DNA of 11,886 nt, taken from Actinomycetota bacterium (GTDB taxonomy: Bacteria > Actinomycetota > Thermoleophilia > Solirubrobacterales > 70-9). Numbering within the stretch: the first letter of the stretch is position 1; each line of letters begins with the position of its first letter. A model generated the notes under the pieces. It ran no database searches. It had not been told where the DNA came from and saw only the letters and a program-made list of their open reading frames with translations. The translations under genes and the position numbers were made by a program. Shown here one piece after another: positions 7,729 through 11,886 of this stretch. Location: assembly GCA_018268695.1 (NCBI GenBank), contig JAFDWD010000318.1, forward strand, positions 1-11,886. The letters run 5' to 3'.

Positions 7729-9225
7729 TCAGGCGATCAGGTCGAGGATGCGGGCCTCGGTCGCGGCGTGGACGCCGGTCAGCTCCGCCTTGATGCGGCC
7801 GCGCTGCAGACAGATCACGCGGTCGCAGGTGGCGCTCAGCTCCTCCGGCTCGGCGACCAGGAGGACCCCGCAGTCCCGGGCGAGGTCCCGCAGCACGGCC
7901 AGGAGCTGGATCCGGCCTTTGATGTCGACGCCGACCGTCGGCTGGTCGACCACCATCAGATCGGCCTCGGCGTCGGTCCATCTCGACATCAACGCCCGTT
8001 GCTGATTGCCACCGGAGAGCGAGGTCATCGGCGCCCCCTGATCCCCTTTGACGGCCAACTTGTCCAAGGCCTTGGCGACCGAATCCCGCTGGCGCCTGCG
8101 CGAGACCACGACACCGCCGATCGCCATCGAATCGAGCGTCGGCAGGGCGACGTGCTCGGCGACCGTCATGCCGGGGACGACAAGGCTGGAGCGGTCGCCC
8201 GACACGAACCCCACCCCGGCCCCGAGGACCTGGTGCGGCGCCTTCGGCGTGACGCCGTCCGGGCCCACTTCCACGGTGCCCTCGCTCGGGCGCGCCTGGC
8301 CGGTCAGCATCTCGATCACCTCGCCGGCTCCCGAGCCGAGGATCCCGGCGAGGCCGACGACCTCACCGCGGGAGACGGTGAGCGAGAAGCCGTCGAGGTA
8401 GCGCCCGCGGACGTCGACCATCCGCGCCACCACCTCGCCGAGCTCGGCGGGAGCACGCTGCTCGGAGCTCAGCTCCGCGTCGACGCCGCTGAGCAGCTCG
8501 TCCACGATCGCGCTCTTGCTGACCTCGTCGGCCGCGAACGTCCGGGTCGTCCGCCCGTCCCGCATCATCGTCACCCGTCGGCAGTTGCTCGCGACCTCCT
8601 CGATGTGGTGGGAGACCAGGATGATCGAGCGTTCGGCCTCGACCAGGCTCCGCATCGCCGCCAGCACCCGGATCGCGTCAGCGTCGGGCAGGCCCGCGGT
8701 CGGCTCGTCGAGGATCAGCAGCCGTGCTCCCGGCTGCGCGGCGCCGCGGGCGATCATCACCAGGCGGCGCTCGACCGGAGTCAGCTTCGCGACCGCCGAG
8801 TCCAGGGGCAGATCGAGGCCGAGCTGGGCCAACGCGTCGGCGGCGACCTGACGGGCCGCCCGCCGCCGGATGATCCCACCCCGACGCGGCTCGGCGCCGA
8901 GGACGATGCTCTGCCAGACCGTGTCTTCGGGTGCCAGCGCCAGCTCCTGGGCGACGAGGAAGACGCCCCGCTGCTGGACCCGCCGCTGGTGCCCGAGCGG
9001 CAGGTGCTCGCCGTCAAGGAGGATCTCCCCCTGGTCGGGCCGCAAGGAGCCGGAGATGATGTTCAGCATCGTCGACTTGCCGCAGCCGTTCGGCCCGACC
9101 AGGCCGACCATCTCGGACCTCTCGACCGTGAGATCGCCCTCGATGACCGCCCTGATCCCGCCGAAGCGCTTGGCGAGCCCGCGCGCCTCGAGCAAGGGTC
9201 GGCGGGTGCCGTCGCCGGGACTCAC
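7729..9225 (-). CDS. CUT2 (ribose-type) ABC transporter ATPase with two nucleotide-binding domains
   Basis: A 498-aa RbsA-like double ATPase, the usual length (about 500 aa), that would power import through the adjacent permease. Domain 1: Walker A GPNGCGKST (44-52), signature region LTPVERRLVMIARG (148-161), Walker B LLILDEPTAG (169-178), H-loop VSHH (204-207). Domain 2: a degenerate Walker A, AGILGSGAGE (293-302), as is normal for this family, a good signature LSGGNQQ (403-409), and a Walker B reading VVDQPTVGVD (425-434), with Gln428 at the usual catalytic Glu. Only site 1 thus looks fully catalytic on that count. The GTG at 9225 overlaps the permease stop as GTGA; another GTG at 9237 is possible. 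CUT2 systems carry pentoses, autoinducer-2, nucleosides and other small solutes, so the substrate cannot be named. Confidence 0.93.
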   Translation of the reverse strand: MSPGDGTRRPLLEARGLAKRFGGIRAVIEGDLTVERSEMVGLVGPNGCGKSTMLNIISGSLRPDQGEILLDGEHLPLGHQRRVQQRGVFLVAQELALAPEDTVWQSIVLGAEPRRGGIIRRRAARQVAADALAQLGLDLPLDSAVAKLTPVERRLVMIARGAAQPGARLLILDEPTAGLPDADAIRVLAAMRSLVEAERSIILVSHHIEEVASNCRRVTMMRDGRTTRTFAADEVSKSAIVDELLSGVDAELSSEQRAPAELGEVVARMVDVRGRYLDGFSLTVSRGEVVGLAGILGSGAGEVIEMLTGQARPSEGTVEVGPDGVTPKAPHQVLGAGVGFVSGDRSSLVVPGMTVAEHVALPTLDSMAIGGVVVSRRRQRDSVAKALDKLAVKGDQGAPMTSLSGGNQQRALMSRWTDAEADLMVVDQPTVGVDIKGRIQLLAVLRDLARDCGVLLVAEPEELSATCDRVICLQRGRIKAELTGVHAATEARILDLIA

Positions 9226-10277
9226 GGCCGCCGCCACGCCGCGCTTGCGAGGAGGACGGTGACGAGCAGGATCACGCCCTGGACCAGGCCGACCACCCAC
9301 TGCGGCTCGTTCAGGATCCGCAACCCGTTCGAGAGGATCGCCAGGTAGATGACCCCGAACAGGGTCGACGGGATCGAGAATCCACGCCTGCCGACGGCGG
9401 CCGAGCCGAAGAAGGCCGCCGCGTAGGCGGGCAGGAGGAACTGCGGCAGCGCGTTCGGGTAATAGCCCGACCGGGCCGCGAAGAAGACTCCGGCGACACC
9501 GGCGAGAAGTCCGGTGGCGGTGAAGGCGATGACCTTGTCCCGCCGCACCGCGACGCCGGCCAACCGCGCTGCCGTCTCGTTGCCACCGATCGCCTGCACG
9601 TGCCTTCCCCAGGGGGTATGGACGAGCACCAGGCCGACGACCAGGGCGATCGCGACGAAGAGGATGGTCTCGAGTTCGAACCCGGCCACCCCGTGTTTGC
9701 TCAAGAAGAGGATGCCGTCGGGCAGGTCGAGGCGAGGGATCGAGGTCTGGCCGAGGTGGATCCGACCCTGGACGAGGAGCTCGATGCCGGCGGCGATGGT
9801 CCCGACCGCGAGCGTCGCCACGAACGCCGGGGCCTTTCCGTACCCGACGCTGAAGCCGCTGACCGACCCGGCGAGCGCGGACCCGGCGAGGGCGATGAGG
9901 ACCGCCGGCAGCGGGGCCACCCCGGCCTGCGACGCGAGGATCGCGACGATGACCGACGCCATCGCCGCCACGTTGGGCACCGAGAGGTCGAACTCGCCCA
10001 GCACGAGGACGATGGTCACCGCCACGGCCATCGTGCCGAGGATCGGCAATTCGTTGATCAGGTTCTTGAAGTTGCTGGTGGTGAGAAAGCTGTCCGGGCT
10101 TTCGATGCTGAAGAACCCGACCATCAGGAAGAGGGTCCCGACCAGGCAGATCTGCCGGATCGGCAACCGTCGCGAGCGACTCCGCCACGAGCGCTCGGCC
10201 CCCGGAGTGGGGTCGCTGCCGAATGCGGCAGCGCCCCCTTCCGTGGTCTGCGGGGAAACGTCGTTCGCGGAGGCCAT
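9222..10277 (-). CDS. CUT2 (ribose-type) ABC transporter permease
   Basis: A 351-aa integral membrane protein of the RbsC/BPD_transp_2 family. After about 40 hydrophilic cytosolic residues it has repeated hydrophobic helices, roughly eight to ten, for example 43-57, 79-93, 105-118, 124-140, 204-220, 249-268, 305-316 and 328-345. Family marks are LVLGEFDLSV (91-100; GGIDLSVG in sugar members) and the cytosolic loop GGNETAARLAG (231-241), which contacts the ATPase. The ATG at 10277 shares its A with the stop of the binding-protein gene (TGATG), and the 3' end overlaps the ATPase as GTGA. No separate Shine-Dalgarno is visible, so translation is probably coupled. A single permease gene implies a homodimeric channel. 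The substrate is unknown. Confidence 0.93.
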   Translation of the reverse strand: MASANDVSPQTTEGGAAAFGSDPTPGAERSWRSRSRRLPIRQICLVGTLFLMVGFFSIESPDSFLTTSNFKNLINELPILGTMAVAVTIVLVLGEFDLSVPNVAAMASVIVAILASQAGVAPLPAVLIALAGSALAGSVSGFSVGYGKAPAFVATLAVGTIAAGIELLVQGRIHLGQTSIPRLDLPDGILFLSKHGVAGFELETILFVAIALVVGLVLVHTPWGRHVQAIGGNETAARLAGVAVRRDKVIAFTATGLLAGVAGVFFAARSGYYPNALPQFLLPAYAAAFFGSAAVGRRGFSIPSTLFGVIYLAILSNGLRILNEPQWVVGLVQGVILLVTVLLASAAWRRP

Positions 10278-11377
10278 CAGCCGGCGAGTTCGTAGGTTTC
10301 AGACCATTCTTCGACCTGCTTGGCGAGGTCCGCTTCGAAGTCGAAGAACGATTCCGCTCCGGCGGGGAGTTCTTCGATCGTGTGGACGCCCGCGTCGAAG
10401 ACGGAGAATTCCGGCTTCGGCAGAGGCGTACCTTCGGCGTAGGCCAGCAGTGCGGTGTAGGCGTTGAAGATGTGTTGGTACACCTTCGACGTCGCCATCA
10501 ACACTTCGAGTTCGGAGTTTTCCGCAACCCGCATGGTCGCCGGATCTTCGTACCGGGTCAGCACGGCGGTTTCCGATTCGCGTCCGGCCTTTTCCAGCAC
10601 CGGCTGCAGGATCGGCGTGCCGAAGTCGGAGAAGTCGAGCACGGTGAGCGGTCCCGGGGGCGCGGTGGTCAACTCCGCTTCCAGGTTCTTCGTCATCGAG
10701 TTCGTCATGTCCGTGAGTTCCGCGTCCTTCAGTTGCGGCGTTTCCAGACCTTCTTCCTCCAGCACTTTGAGGATGCCTTCGGTGTAGGCATTCGAGGTTT
10801 CGTTCTGGGTGAGGCGGCTGCCGATGACGGGGATGTCGGCCCGTTCTTTGGCGATGTATTCACCCGCGACTTCGCCCATTTTCGTCACGTCGTCGGCGAA
10901 GATGCCGGCGAAGTTCTTGACCTCCGTCGGAGACGGACTGAGCGTCAACGCGATCACCGGTATCCCCGCCGCCTTGGCCGCGGTGAACCCCTTCGGGATT
11001 TCTTCGCCGCCGAGCCCGATGGTGCAGATCGCGTCGACCTTTTCGCCGACCAGTTTCTGCATGCCCTGTTCCATCACCTGCGGATTCGCCTGTCCGTCGG
11101 CGACGACGACGGTCCAGCCCAGCGGCGCCGCGGCCTTTTCCATCTCCTGGACGCGAAGCGCCACGAATTCGGATTCCATCGTGACCGGGACCACCCCGAT
11201 CGTCAGCTTCGGCGGGGTCTTGCCGCCTCCAGAACCGCCTTCCTTCGCGGGTTCGCTCGTGCTTTCGGCAGTCGTTTCGGAAGAGCTGGAGCTGCCGCCC
11301 CCACCGCAGGCGGTGAGTGCGACGCCCAGCGCGACCAGCAACAGAAGGCCGACGGTCCATGACTTGAAAGTGCGCAA
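10277..11377 (-). CDS. ABC transporter substrate-binding lipoprotein (Peripla_BP_4 type)
   Basis: A 366-aa solute-binding protein. It starts with a positively charged residue and a hydrophobic segment ending in the lipobox L21-T-A-C24, so it should be lipidated at Cys24 and tethered to the outer face of the membrane. A Gly/Ser/Thr/Glu linker follows (25-53). The periplasmic-binding fold runs from KLTIGVVPV (57-65) to the C-terminus, with ADGQANPQVMEQGMQKLV (93-110) and AKAAGIPVIAL (134-144) as family marks. No ATG fits. TTG at 11377 with AGGAGA 8 nt upstream (11386-11391) gives a proper signal peptide. Odd codon use: by my count about 38 of 42 Glu codons are GAA against mostly GAG in the neighbours, and GC content looks lower (about 62% in the line I counted versus about 75% in one permease line). 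The ligand is unknown. Confidence 0.92.
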   Translation of the reverse strand: MRTFKSWTVGLLLLVALGVALTACGGGGSSSSSETTAESTSEPAKEGGSGGGKTPPKLTIGVVPVTMESEFVALRVQEMEKAAAPLGWTVVVADGQANPQVMEQGMQKLVGEKVDAICTIGLGGEEIPKGFTAAKAAGIPVIALTLSPSPTEVKNFAGIFADDVTKMGEVAGEYIAKERADIPVIGSRLTQNETSNAYTEGILKVLEEEGLETPQLKDAELTDMTNSMTKNLEAELTTAPPGPLTVLDFSDFGTPILQPVLEKAGRESETAVLTRYEDPATMRVAENSELEVLMATSKVYQHIFNAYTALLAYAEGTPLPKPEFSVFDAGVHTIEELPAGAESFFDFEADLAKQVEEWSETYELAG

Positions 11378-11385
11378 TTGAGATC

Positions 11386-11391
11386 TCTCCT
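11386..11391 (-). promoter_or_regulatory. Ribosome binding site fixing a TTG start for the binding protein
   Basis: AGGAGA lies 8 nt before the TTG at 11377, inside the short gap (11378-11409) after the crotonase stop. It supports a TTG start because no ATG or GTG lies in frame near the signal peptide. Confidence 0.7.
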
Positions 11392-11409
11392 GGTCGAGGC
11401 TTCGGTGGC

Positions 11410-11886
11410 CTAGTCGCGTGCCAGCAGCGTCGGGATGTCCATCGAGCCGTGGTCCTGGGAGTGCACCATCGTGGCCCACATCTGATGGCCGAAGTGCATC
11501 CGGAAGTCGTCGGTCATCGCTCGATGCCAGGGCCGCTTCACGATCTGGCTGGTGATGCGTCGCGTGATCGGGTCCTGCTGCATCACCACCGACGCCAACT
11601 CCCGCGCGCGCTCGAGAAGCTGATCTCGAGGCAGCACCTCGTTGACCATGCCCCACTCCAGCGCCTTGTCGGCGTTGATGTTCTTCGCCTGGTACATCGC
11701 GTAGTTCGCCCGCTTGATGCCGATCAGCTCCTGGAGGACCAGGAAGAGCGCATCGCCGGGGGCGAGGCCGACGGCGTAGTGGGCCTCGAGGAATTTGGCG
11801 TCGTCGGCGCAGATGGTCATGTCACACAGCAGCGTCACCTCGCTGTGATGACCCGGGCCGTTGAGCACCCCGATGGTCGGGATTTC
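11410..11886 (-). CDS. Enoyl-CoA hydratase/isomerase (crotonase) family protein, 5' end cut by window
   Basis: The visible 158 residues are the C-terminal part of a crotonase-fold enzyme: IPTIGVLNGPGHHSEVTLLC (2-21), CADDAKFLEAHYAVGLAPGD (26-45), LIGIKRANYAMY (54-65), ADKALEWGMVNEVLP (72-86). The usual oxyanion-hole GGG segment after NGP reads GHHSE. His13, His36 and Asp45 of the fragment have the same spacing as the catalytic His122, His145 and Asp154 of 6-oxocamphor hydrolase as I remember its numbering. That would point to a retro-Claisen C-C hydrolase or a related hydrolase instead of a plain enoyl-CoA hydratase. The Glu244 position would be Gln135 here. The N-terminus, with one oxyanion-hole strand, is outside the window. 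It is first among the visible operon genes, 32 bp ahead of the transporter. Family certain; subfamily tentative. Confidence 0.9.
   Translation of the reverse strand, partial: EIPTIGVLNGPGHHSEVTLLCDMTICADDAKFLEAHYAVGLAPGDALFLVLQELIGIKRANYAMYQAKNINADKALEWGMVNEVLPRDQLLERARELASVVMQQDPITRRITSQIVKRPWHRAMTDDFRMHFGHQMWATMVHSQDHGSMDIPTLLARD

Noticed and set aside
6559..9348. Very long plus-strand open frame (929 codons) across the redox and ATPase genes
   Set aside because: It is antisense to two well-supported genes; long shadow frames are expected in DNA this GC-rich, and its Arg/Asp/Gly/His-rich translation shows no domain.

Overview
The window is GC-rich, gene-dense DNA with G/C-ending codons and genes packed end to start. 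It suggests a high-GC actinobacterium. A Thermoleophilia/Solirubrobacterales-type host is a guess from gene style only; no rRNA or marker gene is present. There are ten protein genes, two of them cut by the window edges. I saw no RNA genes, CRISPR arrays or transposases, and no gene-free stretch longer than about 65 bases.

Left part (1-4337, minus strand): a glycolate-to-malate operon in the order glcD, glcE, glcF, aceB. The three subunits of FAD/FeS glycolate oxidase would turn glycolate into glyoxylate, and malate synthase A would condense glyoxylate with acetyl-CoA. Two junctions are ATGA overlaps and the third has a Shine-Dalgarno sequence starting inside the previous stop codon. glcE carries a 45-bp, nearly perfect palindrome read in frame as 15 codons, including a TTA leucine codon.

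Middle (4338-5076): a divergent promoter region of about 43 bp with 11-bp-spaced GCATC repeats separates glcD from a plus-strand gene of the fumarylacetoacetate hydrolase / 2-keto-4-pentenoate hydratase superfamily.

Right part (5083-11886, minus strand): one long apparent operon. In transcription order it holds a crotonase-fold enzyme (5' end outside the window) with a His/His/Asp pattern like 6-oxocamphor hydrolase, then a CUT2 (ribose-type) ABC importer (lipoprotein binding protein, permease, double ATPase), then a redox trio. The trio is a 359-aa protein with a DGLPVIPPT motif, a 193-aa UGSC-family protein with Cys-Ser-Ser-Cys in place of Sec-Gly-Ser-Cys, and a thioredoxin-reductase-like flavoprotein with CGSC but without the usual NADPH HRRxxxR motif.

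The best candidate for an undescribed system is this right-hand operon: uptake of an unknown small molecule, a C-C-cleaving or hydrating crotonase, and a thiol/selenol-type reductase reset by a dedicated flavoprotein. The adjacent FAH-family and glyoxylate genes may take the carbon onward, but that link rests only on proximity. The binding-protein gene is also a codon-use outlier: about 38 of its 42 Glu codons are GAA, whereas its neighbours use GAG.
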